Shown here piece by piece: positions 38,301 to 49,700 of a stretch of DNA of 64,000 nucleotides. Position 1 is the stretch's first letter, and each line of letters starts with the position of its first letter. A program made the position numbers and the translations under genes. The notes beneath the pieces were generated by a model. The model did not search any database. It was not told the origin of the DNA and saw nothing but the letters and a program-made list of their open reading frames with translations. Location of the stretch: contig VZRN01004247.1 of assembly GCA_013397935.1 (NCBI GenBank), positions 671,204 through 735,203 on the forward strand, in the 5' to 3' direction. This stretch comes from Dasyornis broadbenti (taxonomy: Eukaryota; Chordata; Aves; Passeriformes; Dasyornithidae).

Positions 38301-41300
38301 CAGTTATCTCCCAGGGAAGGACAAGCACCCTGTGCTCTCTTCCATCCTCATTTCCTCAGTTTCTTCTCAAGATTTGGAGACAATCACTGTGCATTTCTGC
38401 TTTGCTTCTGCTAAAGACAGCAAGTAAAGGGAGGCTCAAGTACCCAACCTGCAGGTTGTCTGAGACTTGTGAGCACCTCAGCCACAAAAACCATCTGGAG
38501 AAACTCTCCAGAGTGCAGGAAGGGGAGCAGGGACAAAGGGCTTGGTTCCCTCCAGCCTAGAAACCTGTCAAGCTCTTCAGAGCTACAGGGAAAAAAAAAA
38601 NNNNNNNNNNNNNNNNNNNNNNNNNNNNNNNNNNNNNNNNNNNNAAAAAGCCAACCAAAAACTTGCTACTACCACTTTCTTTTTTTCCACACAGAGGGAA
38701 ATGATGATCAAGTGGCCTTTTGTACCTGCTTTACATATGATGAGATGACTGTGTAGATGAAATGTCAGAGCATGCACTTCCAGGGATACAGACCCTGTGA
38801 GCCAGGGCTCAGAGCATCCCTTCCTGGCTCTGGGAGAGGCTTTTCTCCTGACCTACTGATTGTCACACACACAACCCTGACAGGAAATATTTGACCTGCT
38901 GTCTCAGGTGACTTATGCAAAATAAGTGGTCACTTCCCTCCGCCACCCCCCCACCCCCCAGTTCTACTGGACACTGCACTCCTGGGCATTTGTAGCTTGC
39001 TCCTCCTGCTGCAGAAATCCAGGCTCAAGGGAGAAGCATTTGCAGTTTTATATGCGGGCTCCACCACCACTGTTTCCTGGCTCTTTCCTCATGGCTTCCT
39101 TGGAACAGGTTGTCAGAAGGGTTTCCAGCCCACAGTTGGCTGGCTAATCAAGCACAATTAACATAAACTTGAATATAGTGGGGAAAAATGGAAAGCTGGG
39201 AAAGGCCCCTTTTCTCAGCAGCTGGATGAAGCAATTTGCAGAAAGCCTGGAGGCATGGGGGAAGCAGGAGCCTTTCATGAGGTTTCAGGTCCATGTGAAA
39301 GGGCAGATGAGGGCAGTTTAGAGCAGCACTTGGGCTCCCTCAGCTTCATCACTGTGGGCCAAAGCACGACAGCAGGGAAATGGCCTGCCCAGACACCAGC
39401 CTTACTGCAAACAGCGCTGGGGAACGCTCTCTGAACCACAGGGAGGGCTGAGAGCAACGACTTGCAGGACAACAGATGGAATCAATGCAGTTTCCTAGAG
39501 CCTCAGTCCAGCGCTGGAGAGCCAGAGCATACAGGGCTAGGGGAGATGTCAGGACTGACCAGTATGGCTTGATGATTCTGGGTAGCTTCCCTCAGAGATG
39601 CTCTCCAAGCCATGTTCCTGTAGGTTCCCTTCTGCCAGTGCTGGTGCTCAGCTGGTGCCCTGGGGAGTTGGTTCAGGAAGGCATACTAGCAGAAAGCAGA
39701 TCCCTGAAAAGTGAATTGCTTTTTTCCAGGATGTTTCGGGGGGAGCAGCAACTAACTTGAGGAAATCTACCTGAGAGTAGAACTACTCCTCCAGCAGGGG
39801 CTAGCTGCAGGACAGACTGTGTTGTAATGCTGAGCTGCTCCTCTGGGCTCAATTTTCACCATCAGCTCTGCAGGCTGCTGATCACTCAGGGGTCCTATCC
39901 TGCCTTGCACCCTTGGCGGAAGGCTCCCACCACACAGAGGGCTAGGACAGCCCAGCAGAAAACTCACTCAGCAGAGAAACAGAACGTCTCTTCCGGCCTG
40001 TCTCACCGAAGGGACCTGCTTGGAACTTGGCAATATGAAGACCATTGCCCGCCTAATGGAGCACAGCTCATCTCCAGTGCACAGAGACAAACATGCTCTG
40101 GAAGAAGCTGTACTGGATTGTGAAACATCAGCTGTGAGGTACAGCATGTGAAATCTTAGATCAGTTCCTTGAATCCAGGGCCTTGTGGAGAAAGAGGAGC
40201 CTAGTGGTGAAAAAATAATGATGAAAACAAACAGCTATTTTCTTGGTACTTGGACTTCCTTCTGAACCTCCCCTACCTGCCCCAGGGTTTGCCAACAGTG
40301 GAAGTTCCCCTAGCACACAACACTTTAGTATTCAAATGGTAGTGTCTGGTGCATTGACTGTTTCCAAGCAGAGCCCTCCAGTTGCTTACTCATTTCTGTG
40401 ATGGTCGGGTATTTGCATGTGTTTTACAGCCTTGCATATTTAAGACACTAATTTGGTGGGAATGCAAGAGAAAAGAAAGAAGATAAAGCCTCCCTGGCTG
40501 AGAATGTGCAAATACAAGGTGATGGGAAGAATGGTATTGGGCACACACACTGTGCCAGCTCTTCCCTTTACCTAAGGGGTTGAGCTCTGCACAGATTCTG
40601 TCTCTGGCCATTCCCTAAGTTGCTGAATGGGGAGGTAAATAGAGGTAGGATGGAAATTACATGGCTGAGCAGCAGAGGTATGGTGGATGGATCAGCTACC
40701 AGAAGACATGGCAGGCAAGAGGCGATTCCTGAGCAAATCTGTTTTCCATTCAAGACAGATTAGCCCAGGCCTTGGGGTAAAAGGGAGGAGAGTTCCCCCT
40801 GTCCCAAAATACTGAGAGGGAAAGGAAAATTTGTTGACACGGTGCAATTCTACAGCATAAGCAGGAATAGTTTCTAAATATGGGAGAGAACCAGTTCAAA
40901 CTGGTTTAACAGAAACTCCATGCACCAAAAACCTCCAGCGAGGACATTAGAATAAGAGTGTTGCATCCTTGCCGGCAGCTCCCGTCTGCTCAGCTGCAGA
41001 GCTGCATGGTCCATGCAATGATCCTGCAGCTCTCCAGAGCACCTACCTCTGCTGTTGAGCCTCCTCAAGTGTGTCACAAATGCCCCTTCATCCTCTAATA
41101 TAGATTTGCAGGGAAGGGTTGTATGGCGAAGCTTGGGAAACAGCTATGAACTTCCAAATTTGATGAGGTCTACTAAAGAACTGCTTTGGCTTGCTTTGCT
41201 TTTAATGAAGGCTTTACTGCCTGAAGTCCTCTGATTACTGAAAAAAATCTCTTACATCTTTCAAAACGTAGTGTATAGGTTGGAAAGAGCAGTAGAAGTC

Positions 41301-44300
41301 GGCAAAAAAATCTGGGAAACTGATCCAAATAGATAAAGAGAGAGAAGTACTCACACATATTTTTTTTTTTAAAGTCTCACAAGTTTTTGGGGCTGGACTG
41401 GTGACCCCAGTAGCTGGGGGTAGCTCTGTGTAACCCATATAAAATCAAAGGGAAGCATACCCCGGGCACAGAGAACCCACAAGAGGCTTGGGAAAGCCTA
41501 AGTTAATTCTCTGTTCTTCTGAAGGTTGTATCAGCTCTCCCCTGTCTTGCAGGTGGATATGATGCTTTGAGACCTGTGAGAATATGGTAACACGGACCAT
41601 AACATTAGACCATCACATTATACCATAATATAGGTGGGGAGGAAGGGAACAGGACCTCGCATCTTATGGAGCTCATAGAGGTTCACATCTCCCACCTTAG
41701 CACCAACTCCAGCAGTGCACAATGTCCCTGCTGCTTTGACAGTACAGTGTCTAAGGCAACACCAAGAGGGATATTAAGATATTGCTGCCCCCTCTTGTGG
41801 ACATCTCAAAAGGAGCTGGCAAGCTACACAGGGCAGCTGCTCTGGCTGAACGATACCCATACTGAATAAAAAATGCAGCAGCGCAGCCAGGAGCCAGAGC
41901 TGGTGGTGGAGGCAGGAGTCTCGGGGCCCCTGGGGATGCTGCTGAGGGAGGGAAGGGTTCCCACAATGCCTACATGAGAGGGACACTATTGTTTCATTTA
42001 AAGAAGAGTTTCTGGCTGGGGGAGTCCTAGCAGCTCAAGTTTCTGGACCAATGTTTTGCTGCAACTGCTCACAAATATTTTTTAACAATCCTGAAGAAGC
42101 TGTCATGTGGGTCAGGTGTGTCAGGGCAGAGAACAAAGACACAGGCTCTTTGTATACACTGAGACTTGTGGAAAAATTCCCTTCTTCTTACCAGAGCGCC
42201 TGGCTGGCTCCAGCAGGGCTCCTGTTCCTCTGCATCTCCCATCAGCTGCTCGCTGTCATTTTGTATATCCTCTCATGTAGGCTGGCTCTGGGCAACTTGG
42301 AGAAGATGGTAATTAAACGTTGGGTGGCCTCTGCAAATTCTTCTAAAGCTGTTAAAGGAACTGATAGTTAGTTTCAAAACTCCTGACACAGCTGGAGATG
42401 AGGACATCTTGGAGAGGCAGCTATTGAATAAGGGCCACAGAAACTCTGTCACACCTCAGGTGGCACCTTGCCCAGGAAACATTTACTGGTCAGCCAGGTT
42501 TTCTTGCAGAGAGGTTCCTCCATGCCCTGTTAGGTGCTGCAGAAAAGATTAGAGCTGCTAGAATTTCTAGAGGTGACTGTATTTCTCCATGACCATAAGG
42601 TATTACAACAACATGCAATTCTATGCTTGATAACCAAGGGAGAGTATTTCCAATTTCTTTCTCCATTTCTTCAAGGAGAAAAATATTTAAAAAGACTGTC
42701 TGGAAAGTTTTCACAAGCTATTTCTCACACAGGCACTATTTTAGTGATCAATGTTTGCTTACCACATGTTGGACTAGACATGGTACTTCAAATCTGCACA
42801 TGCTCCATTTAGGAGCTCAAAGTACACTGCGGTAGGATCAAGTCTGGTCATTCCTAATGTTTGAAGTAAGGTGAGGAGAAATTACATTCAAAATCTGTCT
42901 TTATATTATGCAGAGCTTGCACACAGCACTGTTCCTTCTTTCCCCTGGCTTTAGAGCTCTTCTTTTTAACCAGAATGAACAGTGTGGTCTCAAAACTAAA
43001 ATAATTTGTTCCTTAAGCAGTAAGTTTGGCCTTAGAGCTAAAGTAACATATCAGAAAGTCTCACCTCACTGTGGCTTTTGTGTGGGGAACAATATACTGG
43101 CCTGCCACTGTGGAGCCATCCCTTCTTGGGATTGGGGCAGCTGCTGTGTTTATTTGCAGAGCCATTGTGCCACAGGGAAGCCAGAGACACACGATATTTA
43201 GCTGTGAGCTAATGCTTCCAGCATCCAGCCCAGTAGCAACACAAACCCTGTGAGGTTCCCTCCAGCCAGCTGGGATAATCTCAGCCAAAAGCTCAGGCAA
43301 ATACTCTTTCCTGACAGTTCCATCAAGGTGGGTAAAAAGCTTTGCTGGTCAGGAAGGGCAGAGAGGCTCCATAGTCATCCTTCTGCAGAGGTGGAAGCCA
43401 CCAACAGGCAGACAGAACAATGTGAAGGGGTAGTAGTTTCCCTTCAGTAGGACAGCAGCTCCTGGGGCCTGGCAGGAGCCTGGGTCCTCAAGGCATGAAA
43501 ATAAACCCTCTGGAAAACACTGACCTCGGTGGGGAAGGCATTGTCTGCATACACTGCAAGAACAAGGGGTAGACCAAACCCTGGGGTCTCCTGCACCACA
43601 GAGTAGCTGTGGGGTACGTGCCAGGATCTCCACTCCAGGAGGAGCAGCTCGTCCTGAAATCAGCCAGCAGCTTCACACAGCTGTATGTTCCTGGCAGCTG
43701 GGGAACATGGAGGATGTGCTCCCTGCCCAGCACAGCCAGTGCAATGGGGCAGCTCAGCTGTCACCAAACATTGCTCTTGGTCAGCGGGCAGTGAGGCGGC
43801 CTCCCCTCACCGATAGCCCCCGAGGAGCAGGATTCTCATTTGCAAAGTTTCAAACTCTGGGCTCAGACTCCTGGGAAGCAGAAGTCCTTGTCCCAGGTGG
43901 GAGTACAAGGCTGAAGGCAGGTGGGATTTGGGGGTGTGGGCTCAGAAGCTGTGCAGGGGAGGGCTCAGGCTGGACCTGCAGCCTCCACCAGGGCTGTGTC
44001 CAACACCAGGGGACACAAAAGTGTGGTGTAAATGAAAGAGACTGCAAAGCACGTACTCACCTCTCTGGAGACTGTCAAGCGAAGCAGCTGTGGTTTCAGG
44101 CGGCACTCCCAGGTCAGGGGTCACTGCCAGGAGGGAGGCGGTGACCCCATCGGCCAAGCTGAGCTGGGCCCAGCAGAGCTGCTCCTGGGGCAGTGCTTCA
44201 GGGGACAGGAGGGATAATATCTGCACTTATGCCTGTAAGTAGCTGGAGATGGCAGGATTGGAGAGCTGGTGTAGAGTGCATGGTCATGACAGAGCAAAGC

Positions 44301-44911
44301 CCACAGCCCAGAGCAGAGTGTTGGGAGGGCGCATTCCCGCTGTGAGCAGCGCTTGGAGGCCCAGCCATGGTGGCCAGGTCAGCAGCACAGGGCAGGTCTG
44401 CCTGGTTCCCGTACAAACCCACTGCTGATTAGCCAGTTACATTTAGCTGACTTTACATTGCAGTTGTTGAGCGATCACCGGCCTGGAGACACAGTTAGAG
44501 CAACTCCCGTTTGAAGAAGTGTCTGCGTTTGGTTTCAGACCCAAAGCCCAAACCAGTCTGACCAGCTGGAACCCAGTTTCAGGTTACACCCCGCCTTGCT
44601 CTGTGGGTGACTTAGTGGGTAATGATCTTGCTCCCAGAACACCTCATGCAGTAGCTGCCTCTTCAGGTATCCACATATGTTGCATCCCCCGCTCCCAGCT
44701 TCCCCAAGCCATGGGACCGCTGCTACAGCAGCTCTCCCCTGAGATACCACAGTCGGGGCAGATGAAAGGGTGTGAGATAAAAAGCATGGGAACGGTACCT
44801 GCCCCCTCTGTGGGTCATTGCTCCTCAGACACCACTCCCAAGACAGATAAGACAAACAATTCCTTTGTACTATTAGAGTGAGCACACAAAAAAATAAATC
44901 AAGACATTAGG
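26350..44911. other. Gene-free intergenic tract between the 3' ends of RHOV and SPINT1
   Basis: About 18.5 kb between two convergent genes. Open frames are short, overlap on both strands and show no domains, so I call no gene. The stretches 29000-30650 and 43400-44800 are locally more GC-rich but lack coding signature. A T/G-rich block near 27100-27160, a C-rich run near 38938-38960 and the assembly gap at 38601 are the only distinct structures. Confidence 0.75.
38591..38649. other. Assembly gap (44 N) inside a poly-A tract
   Basis: Ns occupy 38601-38644, with ten A before and five A after. The gap is most simply an unresolved A homopolymer or A-rich repeat tail. Open frames spanning it are artefacts. 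Confidence 0.95.
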
Positions 44912-44917
44912 TTTATT
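44912..44917 (-). terminator. SPINT1 poly(A) signal AATAAA
   Basis: The hexamer (tttatt on the plus strand) is followed on the minus strand by a U/GU-rich tract (tttatttttttgtgtgctc) within 35 bases. This is a textbook arrangement for a cleavage site. Confidence 0.75.
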
Positions 44918-45261
44918 GCATAGGCCATGATAGGCTGTGGGAAAAACAAAGAGATGGAAGAAATGATACGAGACAGATCATGAAAAGGGGGAATCTGACC
45001 AGCCCCAGGAACACTGAGGCAGATGCCTGTGATGGGGAGAGGCCTGCAGTCAGATTGCCAGCAGGCTCTGGGCAGCAGTTTCTTTCCTTTCAGCCCAGGC
45101 ATCAGCCCAGGGAGACAGCTCTCCTGCAACTGCACTTGAGAGGACCTGAGCCATGTCCTGAGCTGGGAATGGCCTCACCAAAGCATTCCAGAACCACTCT
45201 GCCCTTGGGCCTGAAAGAGTCCAAGCATTTAAACTGAAGTCTGTACATAGATTATGCTTCT

Positions 45262-45302
45262 TACACACACATACACACACACACAAACACACCCACCCAC
45301 CC
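45262..45302. repeat. (CA)n-type simple repeat
   Basis: Interrupted ACACAC units grade into ACCCACCC. The tract lies in the inferred SPINT1 3' UTR. Confidence 0.9.
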
Positions 45303-46602
45303 TGGTTTCCTCCCTCTTCACAGCATTTTTCAAAGAGCAGCAGGCACTGGAATTTTAGGGATTGGTGACAGCCCCACAGCTAGCAGCACATCAGGCACTT
45401 CACAAATAGCTTCCTCTGCCCCAACAGAAATCGTCAGCTCACTGAGGTACAAGCCTGGACCAGCAGATGCTGCAGGACAGAGCTCAGAAGCATCTCATTG
45501 CAAACGGACTACAGGGGGAGTACACAGGACCAGAACTGGGACCAGGACATTGCCAAAGTTGCAATGCTGCCCTAGGCCCAGAGACACACTTTGGACCTCC
45601 TGGGGCTGGGCGGAGCTGTGCTCATCTTACATCGGGAGGGATGAGCCAGCAGGAGCAAGGAAGGCATTAGCTGGTGGTATCCAGCCCACTCCTGTGCTCT
45701 GGGAGATGCCAGGGACTCAGGTCAGGCTGTGTGCTCAGAGGAACATGCAGTAAAATCAAAGCTGCAGCTTTCCTGCACCATCAGCAGGAAGAGTACGGAC
45801 GTTTACTTCATGTGAAAATAAATAGATATTTTCTTAATGTGTTTGGGTTCAGACTGAACACTGGAAAAGCAATCAGGGCAACTCACAGAGTGAAAAATGG
45901 TGAACATGTACTGTACACAGGCAACTGAAACACAGCAGCCAGGCAAAAAAAAAGTCTAGGTGTGCTTTTCTGTTAAAAAGCAAAGCCTAGTGCTTTAAGC
46001 AGTTATTTCTGGTTCTATCCATCTTGAAAACAGGAACTGCCAGAGAGTGTCACAGAGCCCTTGGATCAGATCTGGATGATTATTTGAATCCCACAGACCT
46101 CAAGAGACGCACCAAGACCAGGTGGACTGCTGCAAGGCAGGACACCTTGCAGAGAACTGGGAGAAGGGGAGGAAAATACAAGTCTGAGTGGAAGAAAGTG
46201 ACACTGAAAATAAATTGCTGGCTCTGGTGAGCTTGCACCATTTACCAGCACGAACACTACACAGATCCAGTTCCAGGGTCCTTCAGGAAGTTGAGCAAAG
46301 TTGTGCTCTGTGTTTGAGCAGGAAGAAAGATGTAATTCAGAGTTTTACTGGACTGTTTCAGGTTAGGAAGGGATGGATGCCAGAGAGCAACAGAATGTTC
46401 CCAGTTCCTCGCTTTCCACAGCAGCCATTTAGCCTAGACAATCACAAATACTAGTACTGCCAAATCACAGCTAGATCTTGGCCTGATGCTCCAAATGTCC
46501 TCACAGAGAACAAGTCCTTCAGGCACAGACCTGTGTCTAAAAATAGATCTCCAGAAGTTTTGGGGAGTGCCCCAGGGCTGAGCTGGAGAGAGAGGCTGTA
46601 GG

Positions 46603-46799
46603 TCAGACTGGTTTGGTGGCACTGCTGTAGAAGAGATGCTCAGTGTCCTCTGTGGTGGAGAGGGTTGAGTTTGTAGCAGTGGTAGGCTGACGGCGGCGGC
46701 TGTTCTTCTTCCTTTTCTTCAGGAAGAAGTAGCCAATGAACACCAGGACCACCATGATGCAGATCCCGAGGAGCACAGCAATCACTACCTCAAAGGCAC
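46603..46799 (-). CDS. SPINT1: SPINT1 coding exon 10: transmembrane segment and cytoplasmic tail
   Basis: The 197-nt exon encodes SAFEVVIAVL through SSATKPV and the TGA stop. A hydrophobic run of about 23 residues (444-466) is followed by the stop-transfer cluster KKRKK. The tail ends with the conserved STTEDTEHL. It lacks the histidine and proline run of the human tail and is arginine-rich instead (SRRRQP). Confidence 0.96.
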
Positions 46800-49700
46800 C
46801 TGCAGGGATATGTGGACATGTTAGAAGGGATGCTTCACAAACTGATGCAGCAGGAGTGGCCAGGAAGAAGCAAACACAAAAGCTGCTCCAGAAATTGTGC
46901 TGGCAAAGAGAAGAGGTCGCAGCTGGCATGACAGCAGGGTGGTCACTGCACAGCTGGCAAAGAAGAAAGATGGCAACTGCATGGTAAAAGGGTATGGCCA
47001 AGGTACAACCAGCCTGTCTCTCCCAAATGATATTTCCCATCATTTCCCAGATGTACCACGCCCTCTAAAGGCTGTTCCATGACTTTGGCAGGCTCGGCCA
47101 TTTGACAGCCCTAGGAATATGAAATCCTTCTGTGACACCAGCCTTGTGTCATACCTCAACAGGGAGGCCACCAAGGGGTGGTGACAGAAGACACTTCCTG
47201 GAGGGGACAACACTGAGGGAGTGAGTTATGGAGGATAGGCTGAGTTCATGGGAAATAGTGGTGTGAGCACTTGTTCTTCTCTAGCCAACCAAACCCCTGT
47301 ATCATCGGTGGAGACAGTCAAACATGCTGCATTTCAGAGATGGTGTGAATTTAAAGATTAAATCAATCTCTAGGATTCAAGAACAGTAATATTCATGTGA
47401 CATTTTTTAAAGAACTTGTATTTCAATAGCGTTGGGCTTTTTCAGTATTATAGAGAGGTTGTATAGAGTGATAACATTTCCCCACAGTCTAGCACCTGAC
47501 ATTATTCACATATCTGTTTGAGCCTTCTTTCTTGTAGAAATTAGTAGTCCATATGTGAGACTGGCCCTTAGGAAAAGTTTTACTTTGCATTTTTTGATGT
47601 TGAAGAGTGGAGCATTCATACAAGCTCATGGAAAGAAAATCAGGAGTCTCTGTATGAGCTACTGACTCAAAGACATAGGAAAAAATTGACTACAGTTGCA
47701 CAGTGCACAGAAGTATCTCTTGCTGTTACCAATCAGTAAGGCTTTATAAAGGAAAGGCCTTGTAACATGGCTCCGGCCTGTTACTTAGGCTAAACAGAAG
47801 GGAACTATGGGAGAATGATTCAGCTGGAATAGAGAGACGTGAGAAACTGAGAGACAGCTGTGTGACTGTTGCGTGTCCACATCGTGGTGTATGGTGGTTG
47901 GTTGACTTGGGCTTGCTGTGCCTTAAAACTATGTAAACTGATAACTGGCTAGCTGCTTAAAAAGGCCGGGTTTTGACAATAAACAGTTCTCCTTTGCACC
48001 TGCCTGGGGTCCCTGTGTCACTCATCAACGCCTCCAATGCAACATCTTGCCACTGCCAGCATCCCACAAATCCCAATGCTGTTCCCCTAGCTTCAAGAGG
48101 GGTGTAGGAGAGAAGGTTACTATTTGCAAGGAAAGACAAAGTATTTTTCAGGACAGGGAAAGGCAAAAAGAAAGATCTGTAGGGAAAATTGTTACTTACT
48201 TAAGATAGCAGTTTGGGACTCAAACGATTCCCATCTTCGGCCAATGACATCTGCTTCTGAAGTGGGAACACAGAGTGGGGAAAAAAGGTTTTACAAAGAA
48301 GGCTGAGAACAAGGGATAAGAGGGGTTTCTGAGGAGCCTATTTCCAGTGCTCTGAAGTGACTGAACAAATGCACGCAGCACCCCTTCTCAACATCCATTC
48401 CCCATAAGCCATTGGTCATGTTGAAGGATGCTGTGGGTCATGGCCAGGCTTTGAGAGCAGAGCAACTCTGACTGAAAGCTCCCAAGGCACCGCCTCTTTG
48501 GGACCACAGAACTTAATCCGAAGTGATTTTCCCAGTTTGATCTGTAAAACTCCAGCCCTCACTATGTATGCTTACTTGTGATGCCTGAACATGATTTCAT
48601 GCACTCTTCTTCTTGTTCAAAGTTGTTGCTGTTGCCACCACAGCCCCCATAGGTGAAGGGATCACATTTCTCCAAGAATGGGTTATAGTACCAGCGGGGG
48701 ATGCTCTCAGTGCACTGTCCAGTATCAGGCAAGTCCACACAGTGGCCTGACAAAGCAAAGGAGAGGTGCTTTAGCCCAAGCAGTGTCTTCCCAGAGTAGC
48801 AACATTTTCTGCTCACAACAGAAGAGCACAAGCACCATGGCAGAGGAAATCCATAGCCAGAACAGTGGCTCTCAGGTCCCCACTGCTCAGTTGCCAGCTG
48901 GTCAAATTGGCAATGCCACAGTGAGCTGCCACCTGCCCATAAACCCAACTTGCAAGGACAAAAAGGAACATCAGAGTGTGCAGACATGCTAAACCCTGGA
49001 TTCAATCCCCTGCGGAAATTATGTGTCCTTCCTGGGAGGCAGAAGGGAACATGAGGAACCTGGACACACAAACCACAGATCGGCTCAGGTCTCCTCTACA
49101 ACCGAGCTGTATTTAAGTGACTTGGAATATACTCTTTCAGTCCAGTGATAAGTCCACTGTCTACACTTTTACAAACAAGGCAAAGCTAGAGGATAGAGCA
49201 CAGACATTGCTATGTCCCCCACACTGCTATGGTTTGCACTATTTTCAAAGAAACATGCTGCAGGGTTTTGTACAGGCCAGGTACTGTGCCCAGTAAGAAA
49301 TATGCATGAGAAAAAATGAATGGAAAAAATTTAGGCAGGAGAGTGAAAGCCTGCTATCAACAGCTGTCCTCAAGGTCAGAGAACAGGCTCTTGCTCATTT
49401 TTAGTACAGGGACTACCCAGATGCCACACCTGGTTTTGGATTTATACAGGGAAGCAGTTTTGCCATGGAACAACAGACTGAAGAAAAAACCAAAAGCTGG
49501 CAGAGGTCTGCCTAGGTGGTCTGGATGGTACATACCTTGCTTATGTGTGACGTTGATTTTCTGCAATCTATTGAACTCACGAGCATCTGCAAGGGAAACA
49601 TTTCACATTAAACTTTCTCTCACCAGTTGAAAAGAAATGCCTCTGTCCATGCAGACATGGGAAGACAGGGGTTTCCTGCACATTCCTTTGCTATCACAAG

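Larger units (their letters stand above)
44912..46602 (-). other. SPINT1: SPINT1 3' untranslated region
   Basis: It is inferred from the stop codon to an AATAAA on the minus strand. It contains a CA-type simple repeat (45262-45302). No other AATAAA lies nearer the stop. Extent is not confirmed by transcripts. Confidence 0.65.

Noticed and set aside
38469..38777. Open frames running through the N block
   Set aside because: The translated X run comes from the assembly gap, so continuity of the frame is unknown.
42051..42371. 106-aa open frame with a hydrophobic stretch
   Set aside because: The hydrophobic run alone is not enough. There is no promoter, splice context or family resemblance.
43707..44144. 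145-aa plus-strand open frame
   Set aside because: Low-complexity composition in GC-rich intergenic sequence, with a competing minus-strand frame; no recognisable domain.
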